A stretch of 64,000 nucleotides of DNA from Hyphomicrobiales bacterium (GTDB lineage Bacteria; Pseudomonadota; Alphaproteobacteria; Rhizobiales; Rhizobiaceae), in the NCBI GenBank assembly GCA_900472925.1, contig UCJU01000002.1:175015-239014 (forward strand). The letters are read 5' to 3'. The position numbers and the translations under genes were made by a program. Below are positions 26,099-35,854 of the stretch, in pieces (position 1 is the first letter of the stretch; each line of letters starts with the position of its first letter). The notes beneath the pieces were generated by a model. That model was given only the letters and a program-made list of their open reading frames with translations, did no database searches and was not told where the DNA came from.

Positions 26099-26770
26099 AT
26101 GAATCTCATCAATACCTTCTTCAATGTTCCCGTCTTTCTCAACAGCCTGCCGCAACTGCTATGGGGCCTGATGGTCACGCTGCAGATCGGTATCACCAGC
26201 ATTCTCTGCGGTCTTATCGGTGGTCTGTTTCTGGCAGTGGCACGTCTTTACGCTCCTGATGTCTTCAAGCTGCTGATCCGCGGTTACATCGATATTTTCC
26301 GGTCGATTCCTCTGCTGGTGCTGCTGATCGTGGTCTACTATGCCCTACCTTTTGTCGGCATCCGGCTGTCGCCTTTTCTTTCAGCGGTCACCGCGCTGTC
26401 GCTTGTCTCCGCCGCCTATACCGCCGAAATCTTTCGCGCAGGCATCGAGGCTGTTCCGCATGGGCAGTTCGAGGCATCCGCAGCGCTCGGCCTTTCCAAC
26501 CGCAACACGATGGTCGATATCATCTTGCCGCAGGCAGTCCGCATCGTCATTCCGCCCCTGACCAACAATTGCATCAACGTCATGAAGGATACGGCCCTTG
26601 CCTCGGTCGTTGCCATGCCTGATCTCTTGAAGCAGGCAACGCAGGCACAGGCGCTCAATGCAAACCCAACGCCGCTGATCGGTGCAGCCCTCATTTATAT
26701 CGCCCTTCTTTGGCCGATGGTTGCCGTGGTCGCGCGTCTTGAAAAACATTTCAGCCGGGGGAAACGTTGA
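26099..26770 (+). CDS. Amino-acid ABC transporter permease (HisM/GlnP type)
   Basis: A 223-residue permease with the polar amino acid family pattern: [20 protein letters not shown] near 22-40, [23 protein letters not shown] near 60-82, and the EAA loop [27 protein letters not shown] near 122-150. Single permease genes in this family usually form homodimers. The stop overlaps the ATPase start by one base (TGATG), so the two are translationally coupled. Confidence 0.92.
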   Translation: MNLINTFFNVPVFLNSLPQLLWGLMVTLQIGITSILCGLIGGLFLAVARLYAPDVFKLLIRGYIDIFRSIPLLVLLIVVYYALPFVGIRLSPFLSAVTALSLVSAAYTAEIFRAGIEAVPHGQFEASAALGLSNRNTMVDIILPQAVRIVIPPLTNNCINVMKDTALASVVAMPDLLKQATQAQALNANPTPLIGAALIYIALLWPMVAVVARLEKHFSRGKR

Positions 26771-27519
26771 TGGAAAAGACCGCCTCCCCCCTCATTTCCA
26801 TTCGCGGGCTGACAAAGGCCTATGGCACCTTCACCGTTCTCCACGGCATCGATCTCGATGTCTCCGAAGGCGAAGTTGTCTGCGTCATTGGCCCCTCCGG
26901 TTCTGGCAAATCGACGCTCATTCGCTGCATAAATCATCTGGAAGCCTTCTCACCTGACAGCACCATTACCGTGGATGGCATTCGCGTTGCCACCGGACCG
27001 GCGCTTGCCAAGGTGCGCGCAGAAGTCGGCATGGTGTTCCAGTCGTTCAATCTTTTCCCGCATATGACGGTTCTGAGAAACGTGATGATTGCGCCGATGC
27101 GGGTGCGAAAGACGCCCGAAGCGGAGGCTGAACGCAAGGCGCGTGAGCTTCTGGCAAGAGTTGGCATCTCCGAGCAGGCAGAGAAATTTCCCGGCCAACT
27201 CTCAGGTGGCCAACAACAGCGTGTGGCCATTGCCAGAGCGCTGGCCATGGAGCCCCGCGTTCTGCTGTTCGATGAGCCGACATCGGCGCTCGACCCCGAG
27301 ATGGTGGGCGAAGTGCTGGATGTCATGCGCAAATTGGCAGGCACCGGTGTCACCATGGTGATCGTCACGCATGAGATGGGGTTTGCCCGTCAGGTCGCAG
27401 ACCGCGTCATCTTCATGGATGGCGGCAGGCTGGTAGAGTCAGGCACGCCCGCCGAGATTTTCGACACCCCACAAGAGGCCAGAACGCGCGGTTTCCTTCG
27501 CGCCGTTCTCAACCATTGA
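26770..27519 (+). CDS. Amino-acid ABC transporter ATP-binding protein (GlnQ/HisP type)
   Basis: A 249-residue ATPase with Walker [16 protein letters not shown] near residue 44, Q-loop [17 protein letters not shown] near 92, signature [16 protein letters not shown] near 147, Walker [21 protein letters not shown] near 168 and the switch His in [22 protein letters not shown]. All catalytic elements are intact and the length is normal. The ATG at 26770 overlaps the permease stop. It energises the importer encoded just upstream. Confidence 0.93.
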   Translation: MEKTASPLISIRGLTKAYGTFTVLHGIDLDVSEGEVVCVIGPSGSGKSTLIRCINHLEAFSPDSTITVDGIRVATGPALAKVRAEVGMVFQSFNLFPHMTVLRNVMIAPMRVRKTPEAEAERKARELLARVGISEQAEKFPGQLSGGQQQRVAIARALAMEPRVLLFDEPTSALDPEMVGEVLDVMRKLAGTGVTMVIVTHEMGFARQVADRVIFMDGGRLVESGTPAEIFDTPQEARTRGFLRAVLNH

Positions 27520-27548
27520 ATAAAAATACCATTCGGGAGACACCAGGA

Positions 27549-28814
27549 ATGACGACAACTTCAAAGCTAGACCTTGATTACGTCCGCAGCCAGTTTCCGG
27601 GGCTTTCACGCGGCTGGACATTCTTCGACAATGCCGGTGGATCGCAAATCCTCAAAGGCGCGCTGGAACGCATCAATACGTTCCTGATCGAAAAAAACGT
27701 GCAGATAGGAGGCTCCTACGAGGTTTCGCAAAGTGCGGCCAAAGCACTCTATGAGGCCCGGACAGCGGCCATGCATCTGGTCAATGCGTCACGTCCTGAA
27801 GAAATCGTCTTTGGCAGCTCAACGACGGCATTGCTGCAAAATCTTGCCCGCGCCATGCAGAGCCAACTGTCTGCATGCGATGAAATCATCGTCACGGTCA
27901 GCGACCACGAATCCAACATCGGCCCATGGGACCGGTTGCAGGACGCGGGCATTACGCTCAAATTCTGGCCGCTGAACACGGAAACATTGACGCTCGATCT
28001 GGCCGACCTCGAGCCGCTGATGAGTAACCGCACAAAAATGGTCTGCGTAACGCATGTGTCCAATATTCTCGGCTCGATCAACCCGATCCGCGAGATTGCC
28101 GATTTCGTGCATGCGCGCGGCGCTAAGATTTGCGTTGATGCCGTGGCCTATGCCCCGCACCGCGCCGTGGATGTTCAGGCCTTTGATGCCGATTATTACG
28201 TCTTCAGTCTCTACAAGACCTACGGTCCGCACTACGCGTTGATGTATGGCAAATATGATCTTCTGCTCGAGCTCGATACGCTTTACCATTACTTCTACGG
28301 CAAGGACAAAGTGCCGGGCAAGCTGGAGCCGGGAAACCCGAACTATGAGTTGGCCTATTCTACCTGCGGGATCGTCGATTACCTGACCGCACTTGGTGAA
28401 CAGGCGGGCGAGACAGGCACGGTACGTCAGAAGATCGTCGCAGCGTTTGAAGCCATCACCGCACAGGAAAACCTCCTGACGGAGCGTTTGCTGAGCTACC
28501 TGCGCTCCCGCAACGATTGCCAGATCGTCGGCCAGTCCTTCAACCGCGACGCCAAGCGCGTTCCGACGATTGCTTTCCGCTTCGACGGTCGTGAGGCGGG
28601 CGAGCTTTGCAAGGTTATGGACGGTGAAAACATCGCCATGCGCTTCGGCGATTTCCATTCTCGTCGTCTTGCAGAATATCTTGACCTGACGGACCATGGC
28701 GGCATGCTGCGTGTCTCGATGGTTCATTACAACACGGTGGATGAGGTCGATCGCTTCACCGCAGCGCTTGATCGTATTCTCTCCGGTGATGCGGGATTTG
28801 CGAAGGCAAGCTGA
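27549..28814 (+). CDS. Class V aminotransferase / cysteine desulfurase-like PLP protein (VC1184 type)
   Basis: A 421-residue PLP-dependent enzyme of fold type I. FFDNAGGSQ near residue 23 and VQIGGSYEVSQSA near 50 are characteristic of the VC1184-like subgroup; CVDAVAYAPHRAVDVQAFDADYYVFSLYKTYGPH near 195-230 contains the PLP-stacking region and the Schiff-base Lys in SLYKTYGPH. True cysteine desulfurases have a mobile Cys loop, which is not evident, so the reaction may be a lyase, transaminase or epimerase step on the imported compound. The ATG at 27549 has GGGAGACACCAGGA upstream. It lies between the ABC genes and the dihydropyrimidinase gene in one operon. Confidence 0.78.
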   Translation: MTTTSKLDLDYVRSQFPGLSRGWTFFDNAGGSQILKGALERINTFLIEKNVQIGGSYEVSQSAAKALYEARTAAMHLVNASRPEEIVFGSSTTALLQNLARAMQSQLSACDEIIVTVSDHESNIGPWDRLQDAGITLKFWPLNTETLTLDLADLEPLMSNRTKMVCVTHVSNILGSINPIREIADFVHARGAKICVDAVAYAPHRAVDVQAFDADYYVFSLYKTYGPHYALMYGKYDLLLELDTLYHYFYGKDKVPGKLEPGNPNYELAYSTCGIVDYLTALGEQAGETGTVRQKIVAAFEAITAQENLLTERLLSYLRSRNDCQIVGQSFNRDAKRVPTIAFRFDGREAGELCKVMDGENIAMRFGDFHSRRLAEYLDLTDHGGMLRVSMVHYNTVDEVDRFTAALDRILSGDAGFAKAS

Positions 28815-28841
28815 CCAGCAACAAAACAGGGATATGGAATA

Positions 28842-30251
28842 ATGCGTTTCGATACGGTGATCAGGCACGGAACCGTGGTGACAGCAAGCGACACATTCGT
28901 CAGCGATATCGGCATCAAGGATGGGCGCATTGCAGCGCTGGCGGCTGAGCTGACCGATGCCGACGAGGTCATCGATGCCACAGGCCTTTTCGTTCTGCCC
29001 GGCGGTATCGATAGCCATGTCCATCTCGACCAGCCCTCTGGTGACGGTATCGTCATGGCGGACGATTTCGACAGCGGCACCCGCTCTGCTGCCATCGGCG
29101 GCAACAGCACCGTTCTGGCCTTCTGCATGCAGGAAAAAGGGCAGTCATTGCGCGAGGCATTGAAGATCTATCACGCCAAGGCGCAGGACAAGTGCCACGT
29201 CGACGTGTCATTCCACCTCGTCATCACCGACCCCACAGCCGAGGTTCTCGGGCAGGAACTGCCAGCGCTGGTGGAGGATGGCTACACCTCTCTCAAAGTC
29301 TTCATGACCTATGAGGGCTTGAGGCTGCGTGACGATGAAATTCTTGCAACGCTGGACACGGCACGCCGCACCGGCGCGCTCGTCATGGTCCACTGCGAAA
29401 ACGAGGATGCCATTCGCTATCTCATCGGTCGTCATGAGGAGGACGGCAAATTCGAGCCGAAATACCACGCCACGACGCGCCCGATTGCGGCCGAGCGTGA
29501 GGCGACCCACAGGGCGCTGTCATTGGCCGAAATCGTCGATGTGCCTATCGTCATCGTTCACGTCTCCAACCGCGAGGCGATGGAAGAGATCCGGCGCGCG
29601 CGCCAGCGCGGCCAGAAGATCGCCGGCGAAACCTGCCCGCAATATCTGATGCTGACCGCCGACGATCTCGACCAGAGCGAGATGGAAGGTGCAAAATATG
29701 TTTGCTCGCCACCGCCGCGCGACAAGGCCAGCCAGGATGCCTGCTGGGAAGGGTTGGAACAGGGCGTGTTCGACCTGTTTTCCTCCGATCACTGCCCCTT
29801 CCGTTTCGATGACGCCGAGGGGAAACTGAACGAGAAAGGCAAGCGCCACTTCCGCTGGATACCAAACGGCATTCCCGGTGTCGCCACGCGTCTGCCGATC
29901 CTGTTTTCTGAAGGCGTGATGAAGGGCCGTATCGACATCAACCAGTTCGTGGCGCTCACATCGACCAATCACGCCAAATTATACGGGCTCTATCCGCGAA
30001 AAGGCACCATTGCGATTGGCGCTGATGCCGATATTGCCCTTTGGGACCCGGACAAACACATCACCCTCACCAATGACATGCTGCATCACGGCGCGGACTA
30101 CACGCCTTATGAGGGGCTTGATGTGCAGGGGTGGCCGGTACAGATGCTGTTGCGCGGCAAGACCGTTGTGAAAGATGGGCAGTTCACCCAATCCATCCCG
30201 CAGGGTATTTATCTGCCGCGCGAACGCTCCAGCCTCACGCGTCAGAAATAG
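28842..30251 (+). CDS. Dihydropyrimidinase / hydantoinase-family amidohydrolase
   Basis: A 469-residue metal-dependent cyclic amidase, which opens hydantoin, dihydropyrimidine or similar rings to N-carbamoyl amino acids. The metal centre is legible: DSHVHLDQP near residue 57, the carbamylated Lys in SLKVFMTYEG near 150, VHCEN near 183, IVHVSN near 240 and SSDHCPF near 315 with the catalytic Asp. The length fits bacterial dihydropyrimidinases. It closes the GntR-controlled operon, 28 bp after the PLP enzyme gene, and is followed by a strong terminator. No N-carbamoylase gene is in the unit, so ring opening may be followed by an enzyme encoded elsewhere. Which ring compound is used is open. Confidence 0.85.
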   Translation: MRFDTVIRHGTVVTASDTFVSDIGIKDGRIAALAAELTDADEVIDATGLFVLPGGIDSHVHLDQPSGDGIVMADDFDSGTRSAAIGGNSTVLAFCMQEKGQSLREALKIYHAKAQDKCHVDVSFHLVITDPTAEVLGQELPALVEDGYTSLKVFMTYEGLRLRDDEILATLDTARRTGALVMVHCENEDAIRYLIGRHEEDGKFEPKYHATTRPIAAEREATHRALSLAEIVDVPIVIVHVSNREAMEEIRRARQRGQKIAGETCPQYLMLTADDLDQSEMEGAKYVCSPPPRDKASQDACWEGLEQGVFDLFSSDHCPFRFDDAEGKLNEKGKRHFRWIPNGIPGVATRLPILFSEGVMKGRIDINQFVALTSTNHAKLYGLYPRKGTIAIGADADIALWDPDKHITLTNDMLHHGADYTPYEGLDVQGWPVQMLLRGKTVVKDGQFTQSIPQGIYLPRERSSLTRQK

Positions 30252-30256
30252 TAATG

Positions 30257-30309
30257 CTGTGAGCGTCCTCCCTCCCCGCGTTTTGAACGAGAAGAGAGGA
30301 CGCTCACAG
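30257..30309 (+). terminator. Rho-independent terminator after the dihydropyrimidinase gene
   Basis: CTGTGAGCGTCCTC at 30257-30270 pairs perfectly over 14 bp with its complement at 30296-30309, with a 25-nt loop, and TTTTATT follows on the plus strand. It lies in the gap between two convergent operons. Confidence 0.75.
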
Positions 30310-30311
30310 TT

Positions 30312-31226
30312 TTATTCTGCAGCGATCGACAGCCGGGCGTCGTTCAAAGCGATGAGGTTTTTGGCACGTGTCAAGCTGGCGGGCTGTTCAGCGTGATAGC
30401 GACGACCGATTTCCATCATCATGACCGTTTCCGGCAGGAAGGTGAGTTCGGAGAGAATATCTTCCCAATCGATGTCGCCCCAGCCGAGCGGCATGTGGAG
30501 ATCGCCGATGCCGAGAGCGGTGTTCTCCTGAAGGAAATGAGGCTTATAAAACGCCTGCGGACGACCAAAGCTGTCATGGACATGCAGGTGACCGGCAACA
30601 GGGGCCATCGCCCTTAGCTCTTCACGGAAATTCAGGCCGCGATAGGTGGATTCGATATAGGCATGGCTGAAGTCGATCAGCGCTACGAGATTGGGGTGAC
30701 CGACAGCTTTCACCGTCTCCGCAATCTGGGTCGGCGTCTGGCGATATTGACCCAGCTCCGTGGTGAAGATGTTTTCAAAGGCGATACGCACACCGTAGGG
30801 TTTGCAGAATTCCGCCAGCTCATAAAGAGCCTCGCGTTCGCGGCTGTCGGCTTCGGCGCGCTCCACCAGTTGATCCGCGCGCAGGCAGCCGCCGTGCTGA
30901 ACGAGAATACGAGCACCGATACGGTCACAAACGACAGCAAGCGCCATTGCTGCATCCAGTTGATAGCGACAGGTGGCCGGGTCCATGAAGTTTGAGGACA
31001 CGAGGCCATGGACCGTGTAACGGAAATCGAACTGTTTCGTCAGAGCCACAAGCCGTTCGGCACGCTCCTCGATGATCCGTCCGCCAGCGACCAGATCGAG
31101 GCTGGTGAGGGCCAATTCTACGGTATCGACGCCGATATCAGCGAGAACGCGCAGTTCGTATTCCAGGCTTGCCAGTTCTCCGTCGACGGAGCCTGCATTA
31201 AAGCCGGTACCAATGATGTTACCCAT
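30312..31226 (-). CDS. Sugar phosphate isomerase/epimerase family protein (TIM barrel)
   Basis: A 304-residue TIM-barrel protein of the AP-endonuclease-2-like superfamily. Candidate metal ligands are seen in YTVHGLVSSN near residue 70, LVQHGGCL near 107, RIAFENIFT near 148 (Glu), ALIDFSHAYIES near 185 (Asp, His), GHLHVHDSFGRP near 210, and MMMEIGRRYH near 270 (Glu). The likely task is epimerising or isomerising a sugar moiety. It is last in the SorC-controlled operon, 14 bp after the glycerophosphodiesterase gene, where the acc operon of Ti plasmids has a sugar phosphatase instead. It is a distant relative of the isomerase at 1932-2912 rather than a close copy. Confidence 0.8.
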   Translation of the reverse strand: MGNIIGTGFNAGSVDGELASLEYELRVLADIGVDTVELALTSLDLVAGGRIIEERAERLVALTKQFDFRYTVHGLVSSNFMDPATCRYQLDAAMALAVVCDRIGARILVQHGGCLRADQLVERAEADSREREALYELAEFCKPYGVRIAFENIFTTELGQYRQTPTQIAETVKAVGHPNLVALIDFSHAYIESTYRGLNFREELRAMAPVAGHLHVHDSFGRPQAFYKPHFLQENTALGIGDLHMPLGWGDIDWEDILSELTFLPETVMMMEIGRRYHAEQPASLTRAKNLIALNDARLSIAAE

Positions 31227-31240
31227 AGTCGTATTCCCTT

Positions 31241-31999
31241 TCAGGCCGGTTGCGTTTGGGATTGGATGTCACGAGACAGCCGCAGCGCAAGGTCAGGGCT
31301 ATCCGATGTCAGATGGCCTATTCCGCGTTCCAGCCATGGGCGGATCGACGCTTCGTCGTTAAGCGTCCAGACGCCGAGCCGATTGAGTGGCAGCATCTGC
31401 GTAATGCGCTTCCATTCGGCTGACATCAGTTCATGTTCGATGGCAACGATATCCACGAGGCTCTCGACATGTTGCAGAAAGGCTTGCAGCCCGCCCTGCT
31501 TTGACGCCCATTCGCCATTGACCGAAACCAGGCGTGCAATCTGCGGCGCAACACGGCGGCATTCTTCCAGCACCGAAACATCGAAGGATGTGAGGTGGCA
31601 GCGCTGGCCAAGTCCAAAGCGCTCGATTTCCGCAACAACTTTTTGCGTGATACCTGGATAGGGCTGGTGCGCCTCGTCGGATTTGATTTCCACATGAAGC
31701 TGCTTGCCATCGGTCTGCGCCAACACGGACAAAACCTCTGCGAGCGTCGGCACCGTATCGCTCGATCCTGTCAACAGTGTCGCCTGTCGGGCGTCTGGCG
31801 TGAGGCTGCGCACCAGACCGCTTCTATCTGTCGTGCGATCAAGCGTGGCGTCATGGATGACCACCAGTTCGCCTGCATCCGTCAGATGCACGTCGAATTC
31901 GACCGCATCGACATCCAGCGCCAGCACCTTGCGAAAGCCGGTCAGCGAATTTTCAGGCCAGATATTTCTGGCGCCCCGGTGGCCAACGATTTTTGTCAT
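31241..31999 (-). CDS. Glycerophosphodiester phosphodiesterase family protein (GDPD)
   Basis: A 252-residue GDPD that hydrolyses a phosphodiester between glycerol phosphate or a sugar and an alcohol. The catalytic pattern is complete: GHRGARNIWPENSLTGF at residues 6-22 (acid-base His and Arg), DAVEFDVHLTDAGELVVIHDATLDRTT near 32-58 with Glu, Asp and the second His. HVEIKSD near 97 carries another metal-binding Glu. No signal peptide is visible, so it should act in the cytoplasm on an intact imported diester. It is the sixth gene of the operon, just after the DppC-type permease. The context suggests a substrate of the agrocinopine or glycerophosphodiester kind. Confidence 0.88.
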   Translation of the reverse strand: MTKIVGHRGARNIWPENSLTGFRKVLALDVDAVEFDVHLTDAGELVVIHDATLDRTTDRSGLVRSLTPDARQATLLTGSSDTVPTLAEVLSVLAQTDGKQLHVEIKSDEAHQPYPGITQKVVAEIERFGLGQRCHLTSFDVSVLEECRRVAPQIARLVSVNGEWASKQGGLQAFLQHVESLVDIVAIEHELMSAEWKRITQMLPLNRLGVWTLNDEASIRPWLERGIGHLTSDSPDLALRLSRDIQSQTQPA

Positions 32000-32014
32000 G
32001 AAATTTTCCTCAGG

Positions 32015-32896
32015 TTAGCGAAGGGTCGGATCGAGCTTGTCACGCAGCCAGTCCCCGACCAGCGATATGGACAGCGTCGTCATCATGATGACGAAAGCGG
32101 GGGCAAGCATGATCCAGGGCGCGCGCGTGAGATATTCGCGACCAAAACCGACCATGTTGCCAAGGCTGGTTTCCGGTGGCTGCACACCCAGACCAAGGAA
32201 AGACAGCCCGCTTTCCATCAGGATGATTTCCGGGAAGGTGAGCGTCATGGAGACGATCAGCGTCGAGGCGACATTGGGCAGAATATGACGCATATAGACA
32301 CGCGCAGGTGTGGCGCCCAATTGCACCACGGCAGATGCATAACCTTGGGCACTGGCCGAGATTGCCAGACCACGGGCGATGCGGGCGTAACGTTCCCAAC
32401 CGTAAAAGCCCATCAGACCGATCAGAAGCGGCATCGATGAGCCGAAAAAGGCAAGCACTGCCAACGACATGACCAAGAACGGCAGCGCGGCCTGAAAATC
32501 CGCAAGCATGAGAACGAACTGTTCAACCACCCCACGGAATTTCGCGGCGGCAAAACCGAGTGTCGTTCCAAATACGGCAGAAATGATTGTCGCCCCGAAG
32601 GCGATGGTAAAGGACACCCGGATGGATTGGATCAGACGCGACAACACATCGCGCCCCAATTCGTCCGTTCCCAGAAAATGTGCCGGATTGCCCGGCAAAG
32701 ACAGGCGCGCGCGCAAATCCATGGCGGTGATGCCATAGGGCCGCAGCATATCCGCAAAAAAGGCGATGAGGATCATGGCCGCTAGCCAGACGATGCCGAA
32801 CGTAACGGAGAATGGCACCCTCCGTACTTGCCGGATAAGGCGGACAAAAAAGGAGCTTTCAGATACGGGCGTTCTGGGGGTGTCTGCGATGGTCAT
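32015..32896 (-). CDS. Oligopeptide/opine-type ABC transporter permease, DppC type
   Basis: A 293-residue DppC-type permease. A first helix (FSVTFGIVWLAAMILIAFFADML) lies near 30-52; HFLGTDELGRDVLSRLIQSIRVS near 78-100 is the family signature, and the EAA-like loop SAVVQLGATPARVYMRHILPN is near 190-210. The C-terminus is GDWLRDKLDPTLR. The ATG at 32896 is used; a GTG one codon earlier also fits. It lies 11 bp after the DppB-type gene and before the phosphodiesterase gene. Confidence 0.92.
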   Translation of the reverse strand: MTIADTPRTPVSESSFFVRLIRQVRRVPFSVTFGIVWLAAMILIAFFADMLRPYGITAMDLRARLSLPGNPAHFLGTDELGRDVLSRLIQSIRVSFTIAFGATIISAVFGTTLGFAAAKFRGVVEQFVLMLADFQAALPFLVMSLAVLAFFGSSMPLLIGLMGFYGWERYARIARGLAISASAQGYASAVVQLGATPARVYMRHILPNVASTLIVSMTLTFPEIILMESGLSFLGLGVQPPETSLGNMVGFGREYLTRAPWIMLAPAFVIMMTTLSISLVGDWLRDKLDPTLR

Positions 32897-32907
32897 CACT
32901 CAAATCC

Positions 32908-33834
32908 TCAATGGGCGCTCTGGCTGCGCAGTCGCGGGTCCAGCCAGCCGTAGAGCAGGTCCACGATCAGGTTCGACACGACCATGGTGGCGGCAATCAG
33001 CAACAGGATGCATTGCACGACAGCGAGGTCCCGGTTGGTGACGGAGACGACCAGCAGGCGACCGATGCCGGGCCAGGAGAAAATCGATTCCACAACGACG
33101 GCACCGGCAATCAGGGTGCCGACCATGAACCCGACGATCGTCACGATGGGAACGGCAGCGTTTGGCAATGCATGTCGCCAGACGACATCCTGCCATTTCA
33201 TGCCCTTGGCGGAAGCGGCACGAATATAGGGCTGGCCCATGACCTCGATCATGGCGCTGCGTGAAAATCGTGCCAGAATACCGATGCCGCCAATGCTCAT
33301 GGTCACCGTGGGAAGAATGCCATGCTGCCACGTCTCGTAGCCGCCAGATGGCAGCAGACCAAGCATGATGGAAAAGATCAGAACCAGAAGCAGTCCCATC
33401 ACGAAGGACGGAATGGTGAAGCCGAAGATCGCCGCAAGAATGACGCCGCGATCAACAGCGCTTTGGCGATGAAGAGCGGCATAGACACCTGCTGGAATGC
33501 CAATGACGACCTTGAGAAAAAGCGCCGGGATGGTCAGTTGCAGGGTTGCTGGAATACGCTCTATCACAAGCTGCATGGCGGAGGCTTTGTCGCGCATGGA
33601 GACACCGAAATCGCCGCTCAAGATCGACTTGAGATAAGCAAGATATTGTATCCACAACGGTTGATCGAGGCCCCAGGCCTTTCGAAAGGCATCAACCGCA
33701 TCCTGCGGGACGTCTGGCCCCAGCATGATCTGGGCCGGGTCTCCCGACATGCGTAGAACAACGAAGGCGAAGGTCATCACAGCAAGAATGGTGGCAAGCG
33801 CGCGTAGAAAACGGGTAGAAACGTAACGCAGCAT
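32908..33834 (-). CDS. Oligopeptide/opine-type ABC transporter permease, DppB type
   Basis: A 308-residue DppB-type permease beginning MLRYVSTRFLRALATILAVMTFAFVVLRMSGDPA. GDFGVSMRDKASAMQLVIERIPATLQL near 85-110 and the EAA loop YIRAASAKGMKWQDVVWRHALPN near 205-227 are diagnostic. The ATG at 33834 was chosen for its AAGGAAAAGAAG and the family N-terminus; the frame is open a few codons further up. It is between the DppF- and DppC-type genes. Confidence 0.92.
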   Translation of the reverse strand: MLRYVSTRFLRALATILAVMTFAFVVLRMSGDPAQIMLGPDVPQDAVDAFRKAWGLDQPLWIQYLAYLKSILSGDFGVSMRDKASAMQLVIERIPATLQLTIPALFLKVVIGIPAGVYAALHRQSAVDRGVILAAIFGFTIPSFVMGLLLVLIFSIMLGLLPSGGYETWQHGILPTVTMSIGGIGILARFSRSAMIEVMGQPYIRAASAKGMKWQDVVWRHALPNAAVPIVTIVGFMVGTLIAGAVVVESIFSWPGIGRLLVVSVTNRDLAVVQCILLLIAATMVVSNLIVDLLYGWLDPRLRSQSAH

Positions 33835-33844
33835 CTTCTTTTCC

Positions 33845-34831
33845 TTAGGCCGCGACCGGCTGATCGGCACCGGTCACCAGATGGCAAGCAGCGGTGCGAC
33901 CCTGGGCAACCTGTCGAAGGTCCGGTACGCCGGTGCGGCAGAGATCGACGGCGACAGGGCAGCGCGGATGAAACGCGCAGCCGGACGGGCGATTGGCCGG
34001 GTTGGGTGGCTCTCCCTGCAAAATCGTGCGGCCTTGGAGCGCTTTGCCTGGGACCGGAACGCTGGACACCAGCGCCTTCGTGTAGGGATGGAGTGGCGCT
34101 GCAAAAATGACATCAGACGAGGCCTCTTCCACGATGCGCCCCAGATACATGACTGCCACACGGTCCGCGATGTTTCGAACCACTTTGAGGTCATGGCTGA
34201 TAAACACCATGGCGATGTGGTTCTTCTCTTGCAAATCACGCAGCATGTTGACGACCTGCGCCTGGATCGACACATCAAGCGCAGAGACCGGCTCGTCACA
34301 AACAAGCAATTTCGGGCGAGAGGCGAGCGCACGGGCGATCACGACGCGCTGGCGCTGGCCACCGGACAGTTCATGCGGATAACGATCAGCCTGATCCGGC
34401 CTCAAACCCACCGCCGACATGAGTTCGGCCACGCGGGTTGAGCGATGCTCGCGGGGGACGAGATCGTGGATGGCGAGCGGTTCGCCGATCTGTTCAGCGA
34501 TCGTCAGTCGTCGGTCCAGAGCCGCCAGTGGGTCCTGATAGACCAGCTGCATTTTAGCGCGCGACGCACGCCATTGTGCCGTGCCAAGTTTCGGCATCGG
34601 CTGCCCCTCGAAAAACGTCTTGCCCGATTGCGGCGGGTCGATGCCGAGAAGCATGCGCCCGAGCGTGGATTTTCCGGAACCGGATTCACCGACGATGCCC
34701 AGCGTTTCACCCGGCATGACCGTGAGGTCTACGCCGTCGACTGCCCGTATGGCCGTGGCCTTGCCGAACATGCCCTGACGAGCATCGTAGATTCTGACGA
34801 GGTCTTTTGCCTCGAGAAGAGGGGCCGTCAC
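33845..34831 (-). CDS. ABC transporter ATP-binding protein, DppF/OppF type
   Basis: A 328-residue ATPase with [16 protein letters not shown] near residue 50, FSHD-type switch [22 protein letters not shown] near 205, signature [16 protein letters not shown] near 155 and Walker [17 protein letters not shown] near 175. The C-terminal oligopeptide-type tail has [14 protein letters not shown] with cysteines. GTG at 34831 is the start: GGAGG lies 8 bp upstream and the codon overlaps the DppD-type stop by 4 bp (GTGA), a usual coupling arrangement. The frame is open much further up, but that extension would lie inside the preceding gene. Confidence 0.9.
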   Translation of the reverse strand: MTAPLLEAKDLVRIYDARQGMFGKATAIRAVDGVDLTVMPGETLGIVGESGSGKSTLGRMLLGIDPPQSGKTFFEGQPMPKLGTAQWRASRAKMQLVYQDPLAALDRRLTIAEQIGEPLAIHDLVPREHRSTRVAELMSAVGLRPDQADRYPHELSGGQRQRVVIARALASRPKLLVCDEPVSALDVSIQAQVVNMLRDLQEKNHIAMVFISHDLKVVRNIADRVAVMYLGRIVEEASSDVIFAAPLHPYTKALVSSVPVPGKALQGRTILQGEPPNPANRPSGCAFHPRCPVAVDLCRTGVPDLRQVAQGRTAACHLVTGADQPVAA

Positions 34832-35823
34832 GATACCGCCTCCAGAACATGGATTTCTGCTGGTTCCTTCCGGCCAACGGGGTGATGACAGGAGAGAAGG
34901 CGACCATCCGCCACCGCCCGAAGATCGGGCTGGCGGATCCGACAGTCCAGTGCGACATGAGAACAGCGGGGCGAAAAGGCACAACCATGTGGCAGGTCAC
35001 GCGGGTGCGGCACGGTGCCGGGGATCGGGATCAGCCGTTCACGGGGACCATCCAATCGTGGAATGGCATCGAAGAGCCCGCGCGTGTAGGGATGGCGCGG
35101 ATTGTCGAACAGAGATGCAATCGGTCCCTGCTCCACGATGCGACCGGCATACATGACACAGGCGCGCTCGCAGACCTGGCTAACGGCTCCCAGATCATGG
35201 CTGATGAAGATGGTCGCCATGCCGGTTTCAGCCCGAAGCGCAATCAGCAGATCGAGTATCTGCGCCTGAATGGTCGCGTCGAGTGCTGTCGTCGGCTCGT
35301 CAGCCACGAGAAGATCGGGTTCGCCTGCGAGAGCCATGGCAATCATCAGACGCTGACACTGGCCACCGGAAAATTCATGCGGGAAAAGATCGAACCGACC
35401 ACGTGCATCGGGGATGCCAACCATATCGAGCAGACGTAACGCCTCGTTTATAGCCACCTGACCCATCATTCCGCGATGGATGGCGAGCGCCTCCGTAATC
35501 TGCCTGCCCACTCGTAAAACAGGGTTGAGTGAACTGGATGGATCCTGAAAGATCATGGCGATACGTTTGCCGCGCACGCTCTCCAGAACCGACCGCGGCG
35601 CGCCGAGAATTTCCCTACCGTCGATTTTGACCGAACCGCTGACTGTGGCCTTGCCCGGAAGAAGACCCAGGGCAGCCAGCCATGTGACGGACTTGCCACA
35701 ACCGGATTCACCTACAAGGCCGATTGCCTCGCCAGGAGCGACATCGAGATCGATACCATGCAGGACCTGGACGCCATCAAAAGCGACCTTGACGCCGCGC
35801 AATTCCACGAGATTGGAAGCCAT
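34828..35823 (-). CDS. ABC transporter ATP-binding protein, DppD/OppD type
   Basis: A 331-residue ATPase with GESGCGKSVTWLAALG near residue 38, the Q-loop MIFQDPSSSLNPVLRVG near 90, FSGGQCQRLMIAMALA near 152, [16 protein letters not shown] near 173 and a C-terminal CAFSPRCSHVALDC tail. The signature has Cys in place of the usual Arg or Gln (GGQCQR), a mild variation. It starts at ATG 35823 behind AAAAGGAG and follows the binding-protein gene. Confidence 0.92.
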   Translation of the reverse strand: MASNLVELRGVKVAFDGVQVLHGIDLDVAPGEAIGLVGESGCGKSVTWLAALGLLPGKATVSGSVKIDGREILGAPRSVLESVRGKRIAMIFQDPSSSLNPVLRVGRQITEALAIHRGMMGQVAINEALRLLDMVGIPDARGRFDLFPHEFSGGQCQRLMIAMALAGEPDLLVADEPTTALDATIQAQILDLLIALRAETGMATIFISHDLGAVSQVCERACVMYAGRIVEQGPIASLFDNPRHPYTRGLFDAIPRLDGPRERLIPIPGTVPHPRDLPHGCAFSPRCSHVALDCRIRQPDLRAVADGRLLSCHHPVGRKEPAEIHVLEAVS

Positions 35824-35854
35824 CGGAGCTCATCTCCTTTTCTCAAATAAAAGA

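Noticed and set aside
27819..29024. 401-residue minus-strand open frame spanning two enzyme genes
   Set aside because: It crosses the junction of two well-supported plus-strand genes and shows no family pattern.
30257..30309. Hairpin as part of a repeated extragenic element
   Set aside because: Arms are not found elsewhere in the window and a T-tract follows on one strand, so an ordinary terminator explains it.
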